A stretch of DNA of 64,000 nt, taken from Streptomyces fructofermentans (GTDB lineage Bacteria > Actinomycetota > Actinomycetes > Streptomycetales > Streptomycetaceae). The DNA lies in contig NZ_BMWD01000022.1 in assembly GCF_014651055.1 (NCBI RefSeq), positions 62,001-126,000 of the forward strand, in the 5' to 3' direction. The translations under genes and the position numbers were made by a program. Below are positions 8,045 through 16,696 of the stretch, in pieces; positions within the stretch are counted from its first letter, which is position 1, and the number at the start of each line of letters is the position of its first letter. The notes below the pieces were generated by a model, which worked only from the letters and a program-made list of their open reading frames with translations, made no database searches and was not told the DNA's origin.

Positions 8045-9160
8045 ACCGGGCAGCATCCCAGCCGCCACTGACAACGGCCGGTCGGCCGGACCCTCCCCGC
8101 CCGGGGACGGCGTGCCGCTCGGCGGCGGAGACTCCCCCGGTCCGTGCGGCAGGCCGGGCTCCGCCGTGCCCGTCGGCCCTTCCTGTTCCTGGTCCCCGGG
8201 GCGGCGCACGGACCGGGTCGCGGCCGCCGCGGCCCGCGGGCGGGTGCTCCGCCGCGCAGCGGAGCGGCGCCTGGAACGCTCGTACCCGCGGAGTTTGTCC
8301 GGGGCGAAGAGCCAGTAGAGCCCGTCGATCCCGTCGGGTCCCACGGTGGCGCTGACGAACGCGATCGTGGCGCCGTCGTTCGTGATCACCAGTCCGGGCA
8401 GGCCGTTGGCCTCGACCTCGTGGTACTCGGCGTCGGGGAAGAGCCTCTTGAAGTGCGCGTTGATCCGAGCGACCCGCTCCGGCCCCGTGACGACCGTCCG
8501 TGCGACCCCGCGTACCCCGTTGCCGTCCGCGTAGGCGACGACGCCCGCCGAGAGCACGTTCTCCAGGGCGGCCACGTCACCGGTCCGCGCCGCCGTGATG
8601 AAGGCCTCCAGCAGCCGGCGGTGGCACTTGGCGTCCACGGGCTCACGGCGCTCGGCCGACAGGTGCTTGCGCGCCCGGCTGACGATCTGCCGCGTATTGG
8701 CGGGGCTGAGCCGCAGCACGTCCGCTATCCGGTCGTACGGGTAGCGGAACGCCTCGCGCAGCACGTAGGCCGCGCGCTCGACCGGATTCAGCCTCTCCAG
8801 CAGGAGCAGCACGGCCAGTTCGAGGGCTTCGCCGCGTTCCGCGCCCAGCTGCGGATCGGCCCCGGTGTCCACCGGCTCGGGCAGCCACGGGCCCACGTAG
8901 GTCTCCCGGCGCACGCGCGCCGACTGCGCGACGTTGATGGCGAGACGCGTGGTCATCCTCGTCAGGAACGCGCCGGGCTCCCTCACGACGTCCCGGTCGG
9001 TGGCCTGCCACCGCAGCCACGCGTCCTGGACGACGTCCTCGGCCTCGGTCACGCTGCCCAGGATGCGGTAGGCGATGCCGAACAGCCGGGACCGCTGCTG
9101 CTCGAACGACTCGGCCACGCGGTCCAGGTCGGCACCGGTGGGCGGCTGTGGCGATTCCAT
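7778..9160 (-). CDS. ECF41-type (SigJ-like) sigma factor, frame continuing into an extra C-terminal domain
   Basis: The 460-residue open frame has sigma region 2 at about 18-85 and region 4 at about 110-165. An SnoaL/NTF2-like regulatory domain follows at about 180-292, as in group ECF41. The two ECF41 hallmark motifs appear in altered form: DGNG at 212-215 (usually DGGGK) and APDKL around 286-290 (usually NPDKL). Known ECF41 proteins end soon after that point (about 300 residues). Here no stop occurs: a basic then Pro/Gly-rich linker (about 293-372) leads into an 88-residue domain (373-460) starting MDELEF. That domain contains VGGPLDGLLLDVTEW and looks like a known class of small actinobacterial proteins. 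The start ATG at 9160 follows GGAGG. The NDH-2-like gene immediately upstream is a likely target. Either this is a real fusion, or two adjacent genes whose separating stop is lost. Confidence 0.85.
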   Translation of the reverse strand: MESPQPPTGADLDRVAESFEQQRSRLFGIAYRILGSVTEAEDVVQDAWLRWQATDRDVVREPGAFLTRMTTRLAINVAQSARVRRETYVGPWLPEPVDTGADPQLGAERGEALELAVLLLLERLNPVERAAYVLREAFRYPYDRIADVLRLSPANTRQIVSRARKHLSAERREPVDAKCHRRLLEAFITAARTGDVAALENVLSAGVVAYADGNGVRGVARTVVTGPERVARINAHFKRLFPDAEYHEVEANGLPGLVITNDGATIAFVSATVGPDGIDGLYWLFAPDKLRGYERSRRRSAARRSTRPRAAAAATRSVRRPGDQEQEGPTGTAEPGLPHGPGESPPPSGTPSPGGEGPADRPLSVAAGMLPGMDELEFMRGRVYGADHENAAPRPGHVYAELVGGPLDGLLLDVTEWPEGPPGEDVALPTDIGRHGPGGRALYTPRAGEERCFDWSCDIP

Positions 9161-9336
9161 GGTGCCGATTCCTCCGCTGGTACGCGTCCGTGCCGCGGCC
9201 GGTGCTCCCCCTGGTTGCCGGGGCGGTCCGCTGTCACGGTCCTGTGGACGTGTCGTTCGCGCGTCGGCGCCTGTCCCGGGCGCCGGCTCCCGCCCGGACA
9301 GGCCTCCTCGTCCGGGCCTGCCGCGCACGTCCCGGC

Positions 9337-10674
9337 CTACCGCTTGCCGTGGCCGGGGGCCTCGGGGCTGCCCGCGGCGACGAACGCGGCGCGCGGGTCC
9401 TGCACCGAGGCCAGGGAGACGATGTCGCGGCCGAAGAGCGCGGCGGTGAGCCAGACCGCCAGGACACGCACCTTGCGCTCCCAGGTGGGAACGGCGAGGA
9501 CGTGGTAGCCGCGGTGCATCAGCCAGGCCGGGAACCCCTTCACGACCAGCCGCCGGTACTGGAAGATGCCCCGGCCCATGCCGAGCGTGGCGACCACGCC
9601 CAGGCCGTGGTGCACGTAGTCCTCGGCCTTCCCGCCGTGCAGGGTGGCCGCGATGTTCCTGGCCAGCAGCTTGCCCTGACGCACGGCGTGCTGGGCGTTG
9701 GGCACCGTGCGCGCTCCGGGCACCGGGGACGCCAGGTCCGGCACGGCCGCGTCGTCGCCCGCGGCCCATGCGTCGGGCACCGGCTCCTCCGGGGTTCCGA
9801 CTCTCAGGTCCGCGCGTACGGTGAGTAGGCCGCGCTCGTCGACGGGCAGGTCCGTGTGGTTGTGGACGACCGGGTTGGAGGCGTTCCCCGCGGTCCACAC
9901 GATCAGTCCGGAGTCGTAGGAGAGTCCGTCGGACAGGACGACGTGACCGTCCACCGCCGACACGAGCTGCGTGTTGAGGTGCACCTGGGCGCCGCGTTCC
10001 GTCAGCGAGCGCACGACCCACTCGCCGGGGCGGTCCGTGACCTCGGGAAGGATGCGGTCGCGTGCCTCCACCAGGTGGAAGCGCAGTTCCTCGAAGGCGA
10101 TCTCCGGATAGCGCTTGAGCAGCGCGGTCGCAAGGGAGAGGAGTTCGCCGAACCCCTCGACGCCGGAGAAGCCGCCGCCCACGAAGGTCACCGTGAGCAG
10201 GCGCTCCCTCTCGGGTCCCGGCTTGAGCGGCGCGGCCCGGTCGAAGGAGGTCAGCAGGCGGTCCCGGACGGCGACGGCCTCCTCCACGTGCTTCAGGCCG
10301 ATGGCCTGCTCGGTGAGGCCCGGCACCGGGAAGGTCCGTGTCACCGCGCCGGCGGTGACCACGAGGACGTCGTAGCGCAGTTCGCGCTCGGGTCCGTCGG
10401 CCGGCCGGACGGTGGCGGTGCGGTCCGCGTGCCGGATCCGGGTCACGGTTCCCGCGATCACACGGCTGCGCCGCAGATGGCGGCGCTGGGAGACCGCCGC
10501 GTGCCGTGCTTCCACCGAGCCCGCCATGACCTCGGGGAGGAAGGGCTGATAGGTCATGTAGGGGCGGGGGTCGACGACCGTGATCCGCGCCTCGTCCGGG
10601 CGGAGCCTCTTCTCCAGGCCCCACGCGGTGTAGAAGCCCGCGTACCCGCCCCCGACGACCAGGATCTCGCGCAT
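9337..10674 (-). CDS. NAD(P)/FAD-dependent oxidoreductase, type II NADH dehydrogenase-like
   Basis: A 445-residue flavoprotein. The N-terminal FAD-binding motif is VVGGGYAGFY. A second Rossmann motif, TFVGGGFSGVEG, binds NAD(P)H, and the AAGDDAAVPD segment closes the FAD site. The order and length fit NDH-2, which passes electrons from NADH to quinone at the inner face of the membrane without pumping protons. The C-terminus has amphipathic hydrophobic stretches rather than clear membrane helices. The ATG at 10674 has GAGG five bases upstream. The gene lies just upstream of the ECF41 sigma factor on the same strand, 176 bases apart. ECF41 factors usually control an adjacent oxidoreductase-type gene. 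Confidence 0.9.
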   Translation of the reverse strand: MREILVVGGGYAGFYTAWGLEKRLRPDEARITVVDPRPYMTYQPFLPEVMAGSVEARHAAVSQRRHLRRSRVIAGTVTRIRHADRTATVRPADGPERELRYDVLVVTAGAVTRTFPVPGLTEQAIGLKHVEEAVAVRDRLLTSFDRAAPLKPGPERERLLTVTFVGGGFSGVEGFGELLSLATALLKRYPEIAFEELRFHLVEARDRILPEVTDRPGEWVVRSLTERGAQVHLNTQLVSAVDGHVVLSDGLSYDSGLIVWTAGNASNPVVHNHTDLPVDERGLLTVRADLRVGTPEEPVPDAWAAGDDAAVPDLASPVPGARTVPNAQHAVRQGKLLARNIAATLHGGKAEDYVHHGLGVVATLGMGRGIFQYRRLVVKGFPAWLMHRGYHVLAVPTWERKVRVLAVWLTAALFGRDIVSLASVQDPRAAFVAAGSPEAPGHGKR

Positions 10675-10705
10675 GTCGACCTCGATTCTTCGATTCCGTA
10701 ATGAG

Positions 10706-10732
10706 GACCGGACAGCGTCCTCCCGTGTGACG
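10706..10732 (-). promoter_or_regulatory. Candidate ECF41-dependent promoter of the NDH-2-like gene
   Basis: On the minus strand CGTCACA (10732-10726) is followed after 16 bases by GGTC (10709-10706), 31 bases before the ATG. The published ECF41 consensus, as I recall it, is TGTCACA-N16-CGTC, so 6/7 and 3/4 positions match at the exact spacing. Confidence 0.45.
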
Positions 10733-10968
10733 GAATCGTGGCTCAATGTGCCGCACGCCACACCGGTACGCGGCTGTGGCGTGTCGGCGCCGCCCACCGC
10801 GTGCCGGGCCGGCGGCCCGGACGGCCGCCCGCGTCCGCACAATCCCGCAGCATCCCGGCTCTCCGGTCCGGTGGCCCGGCGGCACTCACGGGTCGGAGTG
10901 TCCGGTGCTTCCGGGCCGGATCGGCAGGTCGGCCGCGTATCGACGGCGGTCGGCGGCGGGTCGGCCGC

Positions 10969-13900
10969 TCAGCGGCCGGCCGGGTCCGTGGACGCGTCCC
11001 TCGGGACCTCCCCCACGGCGGTCTCCTCGCGGTAGTGGTGCGGGGCGGCACCGGTCACCCGGCGGAACACCCGGCTGAAGTACGCGCGGTCGCGGAAGCC
11101 GACGGCACGCGCGACACTCTGCACACTGTCGTCGCTCGACCTCAGGCGTTCGGCCGCGCGCCGGATCCGAAGGCGTGTCAGGTACTCCCACACCGTCAGG
11201 CCGTACCGCTGCTGGAAGAGCTTGCCGAGATGGTCCGGGCTGACGCCCGCGGCCTGCGCCACCTGCCAGCGGGAGATCGACCGTCGCCAGTGGTCGTACA
11301 GGAAGACCATTGCCTCGTCCAGGACGTCGCGGGTACGCGGCGGCAACCGGGTGTCGTGGCCCGCCAGTTCGCGTACGAGTACGGCGGCCTCGTGGGGCGC
11401 GAACACGTCCATGTCCAGCATCAGCAGCGCCGGATGCTGACGGCCGCGCCGCGCGTCGGCGGCCGTCATCCCCTCGTGGTCGGCGATGACGACGGGGCAC
11501 AGTGCGCGGCCCGTGCCGTCGTGCAGCCGGTCGACCACGTCCAGCGCCTGCAGGTCGGGCAGGGCCCGCTCCAGCACCACGAGCCGCGGTGTCTCCTCCG
11601 CGACCAGCGCCAGCAGTGCCGTCGCGTCGGCGCAGGCGCGCGCGGGATGGTCGGGCAGCGCCGCCTCCGCCAGCCGCCGCAGTGACTCCCGCGACTCCCG
11701 GGAGCCGCCCGCGACGATCACGGGCTCGGCGAACCCGTCGGGCCTCAGTGCGCGCAGGGCCTGCGGCAGATCGGTTCCGTCGGCGCCGAACAGGACGAAC
11801 GGCGTGTGGCACAGCGCCGGATGGTCGTGCAGCCGCTGCACCGCGCGCCACTCCTGCGGCCGGTCGGGCAGCGCGTCCCAGACGACGGCGCCCGGAGTAC
11901 GGCGGACGATCGACGGCATGGGGTCGTACGCGGCGTCGGGCCGCAGCACCTCCAGGCCGTGGCGTGCCGCGTGCTCCCGTACGTCCGCGCCGAGTTCCCC
12001 GGGCGTGACGACGAGCAGGGGGGCGTCGCCGGCGTCGGCCAGGTGCGCCTGCCCGTCGGGAGAGGGCAGTGGGAGTTCCAGGACGTACTCGGCCGTGCCG
12101 GACGTCTCGGAGACGGTCAGGGCTCCCCCGTGCATCATGGCCAGCCGCCGTGCCGTGGTCACCCCGACGTCCAGGAGCTGCCCGGGCCGGGGGAACGAGA
12201 CGCGGGCGTCAGGGACGACGACGGTGATCCGTACGCCGCCCGGGCCGAGGGCTGCGGCGACGCGCGGAGAGGTGTCCGCCGCGCGGGCCGCCGCCGCGGT
12301 CAGCACGTTGTGGAGGATCTGCCGGTACCTGGTCTCGTCCACCCACACCGAGGGCAGGCGCGCGGGCAGGTCGAGACGCCACCCGGGGCCGGCGGGCAGG
12401 CCGCCCGCCGACGTGACGCACGCCCGCGCGAGTGCGGGCAGCGGGTCCACGAGCCTTCTGGTCAGCAGGAGTTCACCCGCCTCGGAGCGCGCGAGGTCGA
12501 GGAGGTTCTCCATGAGGTGCAGCACGCGCACGGCGTCACGCCGGACCTCCGCGAGGGCCGCCCCCGGGTCGCCCGCCCGGTGCAGCATGGCCTCCACCGG
12601 AGCCCGCAGTTCGTCGGTGACGTGCGTCAGCAGACGGGTCTGGAACCGGCTGGCCTGCTCGGCGGCGTCCCGTGCGCGCCGCACCTCGTCGAAGAGCCCG
12701 ATGCCCTTCAGCGCGGCGCTGATCTGGTCGCCGAGTTCCCGGTACAGCGCTCCGTCGTGGTACGCGGCCCCGGTCGAGGCCGCCTCGAAGACGGCCACGC
12801 CCAGGTGCTCCTCGCCGATGTGCAGGGGTTCGAGTACGAGCGTGAAGCGGTTGCCCCGCGGGAGCAGGGAGTCGGGGAGCAGCAGGGCCGGGGAGAACGC
12901 GGGGCTACCGAGCGGTCCCGTCGCGCCCGGTTCGCGTCCCGCCTCCGCGCGGGCGAGCAGGGGGCGGGCCGTGCCCAGGGCGGCCGGGGCGGACGCGTCG
13001 CCGTTCCGGTCGTAGAGGACGATCCGGCAGTGCGGAACTCCTGACTGGCCCAGATGGCGTTCCAGTACGTCCGACAGCCCTTCCAGGTCCACCACCGTGG
13101 TCAGTGCGGTCCCGAACTCGCGTAATCGGCGCGCTCGTTGCGTCTGCGACCAGCGTTCGTACTCCAGGAGTGCGCGTGACCGCTCCGCCACGACGAGCCG
13201 GGCCTGCCCGAACAGCACCTCGCCCGCCCGGCGCCGCGGGTGCGGCAGCGTGTCGACGACCCCGCGGCGCGCGTCCTCCAACGCCTGGTGCCAGCGGTCG
13301 ACTTCGGCCTGCGTCCCGGCGCCGCTGTGCAGCAGTCGCTCCACGAGGGGGACGAAGCCGCCCGCCCGGAGGCCGTCGTCCGCCGTACCTCCGGAGACGT
13401 CGCCCGGCCGGCCGGTGTCGGAACCCGACCCGCCGCCGGGGGGAGCCGGTCCACGTCCGAGAGGGCTCCGTCCGCCGCCGAAAGGGCTTCGTGCGGCGCC
13501 GGGTGGGCCGGACTCGCCGTCCAGGCGTGAGAGTTCGGCGTGGAAGGCGGCGGCGAGCAGGGCACCTCCCGACGGCACGAGGCCGTCGACGGCGTCCCAT
13601 CCCCCGGGCCGGCGTGCGGTGTCCGGAGCCTCGGGCGAGCGACTGTGGGACGTCGGACGGTGGCATCCGCAGGAGCGCCTCGGCACCAGCGTGGCGGGGA
13701 TGGTGGTGCGGTCCGGCGGCCGTGTGCCGCACAGCCGGGCGACGAGGGTGTCCACGGCCAGCGCGCCGAGTTCCTCGAAGGGCAGCGCCACGGAGGTGAG
13801 GGGCGGGTCGCCCAGGCGGGCCTCGGGCGAGTCGTTGAAGCCGACGACCGCGACGTCCTCCGGGACCCGGATACCGCGTTCGGTGAGGTACCGCAGCGCT

Positions 13901-14568
13901 CCGGCGGCGAGGACGTCGCTGCAGGCGAGCACCACGTCGAAGTCGACACCCGGCGTCAGTCCGCGCGCCTCCAGCAGCACCCGCATCGCCGAGGCGCCCG
14001 CGGGTGCGGCGAAGTCGACCGCGGCGCCCACGTGTTCGTGCCGGATGCCGTGGTGGCGCAGCGCGTCGACGCAGGCCCGGTAGCGCTCCTCCGAGACCGG
14101 GTTGGCGAGCGGGCCGTGGATGCAGGCCGGCCTCCTGCGGCCGTGCTGGACGACGAGGTGCCCGACGAGTTTGCGCATGCCCGCGTGGGAGTCGATCGAC
14201 AGCACGTCGGTCTGGTCGCCTAGCGGCTGGTTGAGGCTGATCAGGGGAAGGTGGGCGAGCCTGCGCAGCAGCCGCCGGGCCCTGGGCCCGTTCGCGGGGA
14301 GCCCCAGGGTGGAACTCCAGCAGACGACGCCGTCCAGGCGGGCGGGCCCTGCGAGTTCGTACAGCTCGCTGCGGGCCACGTCGCCGTGCCGGAGGTTCCC
14401 GCCGGGAAAGCAGATCAGGTTGACGTCGTTGCGCTCGGCCGCGGCGCGGGCACCGGACCACAGTGTGGCCCCGACGCCGAGGTGGATGTTCGCGGTGAGC
14501 AGGCCGAGGGTCAGCGGGCGGGCCCGCCCGCGCGGCCCGCCGCCCTCCGTGCACGGAGCCGGGTCCAT
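10969..14568 (-). CDS. Hybrid regulator: LacI-type sugar-binding domain, degenerate histidine kinase and receivers, AraC DNA-binding domain
   Basis: A single 1199-residue cytoplasmic protein with no signal peptide or membrane helix. Residues 18-302 are a periplasmic-binding-protein/LacI-type ligand domain ending in LVPRRSCGC. A Pro/Gly-rich linker follows (303-405), then a GAF-like region (about 485-625). A HisKA-like segment holds HVTDELRAP in which the phosphoacceptor His is Asp652. The ATPase-like region (740-835) lacks the N-box Asn (NVLTAAAARA) and the glycine-rich boxes. Two receiver-like regions follow (850-955 and 980-1075); the second has LVVLE, with Glu1000 where the phosphorylated Asp belongs. 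An AraC double helix-turn-helix closes the protein (1085-1182). Ligand binding is probably passed to DNA without phosphotransfer. ATG 14568 follows GAGGGGG. The pectate lyase lies just upstream on the same strand and is the likely target. Confidence 0.85.
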   Translation of the reverse strand: MDPAPCTEGGGPRGRARPLTLGLLTANIHLGVGATLWSGARAAAERNDVNLICFPGGNLRHGDVARSELYELAGPARLDGVVCWSSTLGLPANGPRARRLLRRLAHLPLISLNQPLGDQTDVLSIDSHAGMRKLVGHLVVQHGRRRPACIHGPLANPVSEERYRACVDALRHHGIRHEHVGAAVDFAAPAGASAMRVLLEARGLTPGVDFDVVLACSDVLAAGALRYLTERGIRVPEDVAVVGFNDSPEARLGDPPLTSVALPFEELGALAVDTLVARLCGTRPPDRTTIPATLVPRRSCGCHRPTSHSRSPEAPDTARRPGGWDAVDGLVPSGGALLAAAFHAELSRLDGESGPPGAARSPFGGGRSPLGRGPAPPGGGSGSDTGRPGDVSGGTADDGLRAGGFVPLVERLLHSGAGTQAEVDRWHQALEDARRGVVDTLPHPRRRAGEVLFGQARLVVAERSRALLEYERWSQTQRARRLREFGTALTTVVDLEGLSDVLERHLGQSGVPHCRIVLYDRNGDASAPAALGTARPLLARAEAGREPGATGPLGSPAFSPALLLPDSLLPRGNRFTLVLEPLHIGEEHLGVAVFEAASTGAAYHDGALYRELGDQISAALKGIGLFDEVRRARDAAEQASRFQTRLLTHVTDELRAPVEAMLHRAGDPGAALAEVRRDAVRVLHLMENLLDLARSEAGELLLTRRLVDPLPALARACVTSAGGLPAGPGWRLDLPARLPSVWVDETRYRQILHNVLTAAAARAADTSPRVAAALGPGGVRITVVVPDARVSFPRPGQLLDVGVTTARRLAMMHGGALTVSETSGTAEYVLELPLPSPDGQAHLADAGDAPLLVVTPGELGADVREHAARHGLEVLRPDAAYDPMPSIVRRTPGAVVWDALPDRPQEWRAVQRLHDHPALCHTPFVLFGADGTDLPQALRALRPDGFAEPVIVAGGSRESRESLRRLAEAALPDHPARACADATALLALVAEETPRLVVLERALPDLQALDVVDRLHDGTGRALCPVVIADHEGMTAADARRGRQHPALLMLDMDVFAPHEAAVLVRELAGHDTRLPPRTRDVLDEAMVFLYDHWRRSISRWQVAQAAGVSPDHLGKLFQQRYGLTVWEYLTRLRIRRAAERLRSSDDSVQSVARAVGFRDRAYFSRVFRRVTGAAPHHYREETAVGEVPRDASTDPAGR

Positions 14569-14653
14569 CGGCGCCCCCTCGCTCGGCCACCCGTGGGGTG
14601 CCCCGGGAGCAGCGGTGCCGACGAGGCCCAGGGCATGGTAGGGGAGGCTGTAC

Positions 14654-14694
14654 GGCAGGGCAAGACCGGTGACACGTCGGTCACCGGCCCTGCC
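14654..14694 (-). terminator. Terminator of the pectate lyase gene
   Basis: GGCAGGG and CCCTGCC enclose CCGGTGAC-acgtcg-GTCACCGG, giving a long two-part stem 18 bases after the pectate lyase stop. There is no T-run, as usual in high-G+C actinobacteria. Confidence 0.7.
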
Positions 14695-14711
14695 CCTGTT
14701 CCGGCCGCGGC

Positions 14712-15683
14712 TCAGATCTTGCCGACGCCCGCGCCGGCGGTCACGGTCGCCTTGACGCCGGACGCCGACTGCGCGGTGTAGCTGTACGGGATCGACGCCA
14801 CGGACCCACCGGTCTGTCCGGCGCTGGAGTTCACCAGGTGGTTGTTCCTCGCCACGAGCGAGCCCGCGTCGGAGTCGCCCTCACCGAGGTGGTAGGTGTC
14901 CTCCGTGTTCTCGAAGTAGTTCCCCTCCACCAGGACGCCCGCGTTCTCGGTGGACGCCACACCGTAGGAGCCGATGTCGCTGAAGTAGTTGTTCAGCACG
15001 TGGACCGGGTTGCCGAAGCGGACGCGCGGGTTGCGCTGGTTGGTGCCGTCGAACCAGTTGTGGTCGTAGGTCACCTTCAACTTGCCGCTGTCCTCGCTGG
15101 AGTTGCTGTCGGAGTGGCCGAGCAGCATGTTCTTGTCCTGGTCGTGGGTGCGGTTCCAGGACACCGTGATGTTCGTGGACGCGCGCTTGATGTCGACGGC
15201 CCCGTCGTTGGCGCCGGAGATGTCGTTGTGGTCGATCCAGACCTTCGTCGAGTACTGGACGTTGATGGCGTCGTCGTTGGACCCGGAGAACGTGAGGTTC
15301 TGGATGATCACGTTGTTCACGCTGGCGACGTTGAGTCCGCTGCCGGTGATCCTGCCCGCGGTACCGACGCCGACGATGGTCTTGTTCGAGGCGACCTTCG
15401 TCATCGACGTCAGCGCGATGGTGCCGTTGACCCGGACGATCTGGGCCGAGCTGCTCTGCACCGCGGTCTTGAAGGCTGCGGCGTTGGTGACGGTCACCGT
15501 GCTGCCGCCGGCGCCGCCGGTCGTACCGGCCCCGAAGCCGATGGGCGCGGCAGCGGCGGCGACGGCCGGCTCCGACTGAGCGGCGGTGGAACCGCTCGCC
15601 GTGGTGGCTCCGATGACAGCCAGTGCGACGGCACTCGCCGCCGCGGTTCCGGCCAGGGTGAACCGTGCGCTCGTCCTGCGCAT
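14712..15683 (-). CDS. Secreted pectate lyase, PL1 family
   Basis: A 323-residue enzyme that would cleave polygalacturonate by beta-elimination outside the cell. A signal peptide (MRRTSARFTLAG... to an Ala-rich stretch around 30-46) is followed by a right-handed parallel beta-helix. Recognisable PL1 blocks are WIDHNDISGANDGAVDIKR, with Ca2+-binding Asp residues, the VSWN block, and NPRVRFGNPVHVLNNYF, containing the catalytic Arg. The length equals compact Streptomyces pectate lyases with no carbohydrate-binding module. The start ATG at 15683 has GGAGATCC upstream. Phased direct repeats at 15782-15818 suggest activation by an AraC-type protein, such as the hybrid regulator encoded immediately downstream. 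Confidence 0.93.
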   Translation of the reverse strand: MRRTSARFTLAGTAAASAVALAVIGATTASGSTAAQSEPAVAAAAAPIGFGAGTTGGAGGSTVTVTNAAAFKTAVQSSSAQIVRVNGTIALTSMTKVASNKTIVGVGTAGRITGSGLNVASVNNVIIQNLTFSGSNDDAINVQYSTKVWIDHNDISGANDGAVDIKRASTNITVSWNRTHDQDKNMLLGHSDSNSSEDSGKLKVTYDHNWFDGTNQRNPRVRFGNPVHVLNNYFSDIGSYGVASTENAGVLVEGNYFENTEDTYHLGEGDSDAGSLVARNNHLVNSSAGQTGGSVASIPYSYTAQSASGVKATVTAGAGVGKI

Positions 15684-15781
15684 GTGGATCTCCGTCCGTG
15701 GGGTTTTGGAGAAGTGACGTACCTGTGCGGGGTGGTGCGCCGGGGCCGCGCGGTCGGCTCGCTGTGAGACTAGGGCGACGG

Positions 15782-15818
15782 GTGTGGACAATGACGTGCC
15801 GCGTGTGGACTATTGCGT
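15782..15818. promoter_or_regulatory. Direct repeats spaced 21 bp upstream of the pectate lyase
   Basis: GTGTGGACAATGACGT (15782-15797) and GTGTGGACTATTGCGT (15803-15818) match at 13 of 16 positions and are offset by exactly 21 bp, two helical turns. They lie about 100-135 bases upstream of the lyase ATG. Phased direct repeats of this kind are typical AraC-family binding sites. The remaining intergenic DNA up to 16154 shows no gene. Confidence 0.6.
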
Positions 15819-16154
15819 CCGCCGCGCGTGCCGCCTTGTGGAGCACGCCCTGGCTGCCCCCGGCCGCCAGACCCGCCCGCTCCGGCGGAACGGCGCGACG
15901 CTGCGCCCCTGTGAGCCTGTGACGGCGGAACGGCGGAACCGGGCGGCGAGGGGGGCCGGGACCGAAACGGCGGGAGACGGCCGGGACCGAGCGCCACTCA
16001 GCGCCCGTTCGCTCCTCGGCAACAGCCCGCAAAGATCGACGCGCGCCCCTCGGGAGCGGCACCTAATCTCTTAGGGAAGTGCCGACAAGTACCGCATTGC
16101 ACCGTTTCAGGCGGGTGTCGGCTCGGCTCCGTACGGCAGAGAGGCACACCGGAG

Positions 16155-16511
16155 ATGGCAACCGCGTCCGACACCCCTGTTCTCGACACCATCGCCGCCA
16201 TGACCGTCGACTCGATCGAGCGGTGCGGCCTGGACGACAGAACGCTGATCCTCACCCGTATCGCCGCGCTCGTGGCGATGGACGCCCCGGCCGTCTCGTA
16301 CCTGGCCCATGTCGGCCCCGCGATCAAGGCCGAACTCACCGTCGAGCAACTGCAGGACGTGCTGGTGGCGGTCGCCCCGGTCGTGGGCACGGCCCGCGTG
16401 ATGTCCGCGGCGGGCCACATGGCCGAGGCGTTCGGCATCGCCATCGAGCTGGCCGAGACGGAGGCCGAGGCGATCGCCCGCGCGGAGGCCGAGAGCCGCA
16501 GCAAGTCCTGA
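16155..16511 (+). CDS. Carboxymuconolactone decarboxylase/AhpD-like helical protein
   Basis: A 118-residue all-helical protein. The pattern LTRIAALVAMDAPAVSYLAHVGPA...LTVEQLQDVLVAVAPVVGTARVMSA matches the carboxymuconolactone decarboxylase/AhpD fold. The usual CxxC redox pair and catalytic His are not evident, so peroxidase or decarboxylase activity is doubtful. The ATG at 16155 has a GAGAGG upstream. It is followed after 185 bases by the DUF1269 gene on the same strand. Confidence 0.8.
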   Translation: MATASDTPVLDTIAAMTVDSIERCGLDDRTLILTRIAALVAMDAPAVSYLAHVGPAIKAELTVEQLQDVLVAVAPVVGTARVMSAAGHMAEAFGIAIELAETEAEAIARAEAESRSKS

Positions 16512-16696
16512 CCCCGCCCGACGCCCCTGGGTTCCCGGACCCGGGTCCGACAAGCGGTCCCGGACCCCACCTGTACGCGGAACCCCTCCGCGCCGTCGAG
16601 CAGCCGGCGCGGGCACCCACCACCGACGCACCCGCGGGTGCGTCGCTCCCCCTGCGTGCGAAGCACCGCCCGCGCCCCGAGAACCGGAGGAACACC

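Noticed and set aside
10969..14568. Ordinary hybrid histidine kinase
   Set aside because: The phosphoacceptor His, N-box Asn, glycine boxes and a receiver Asp are all replaced.
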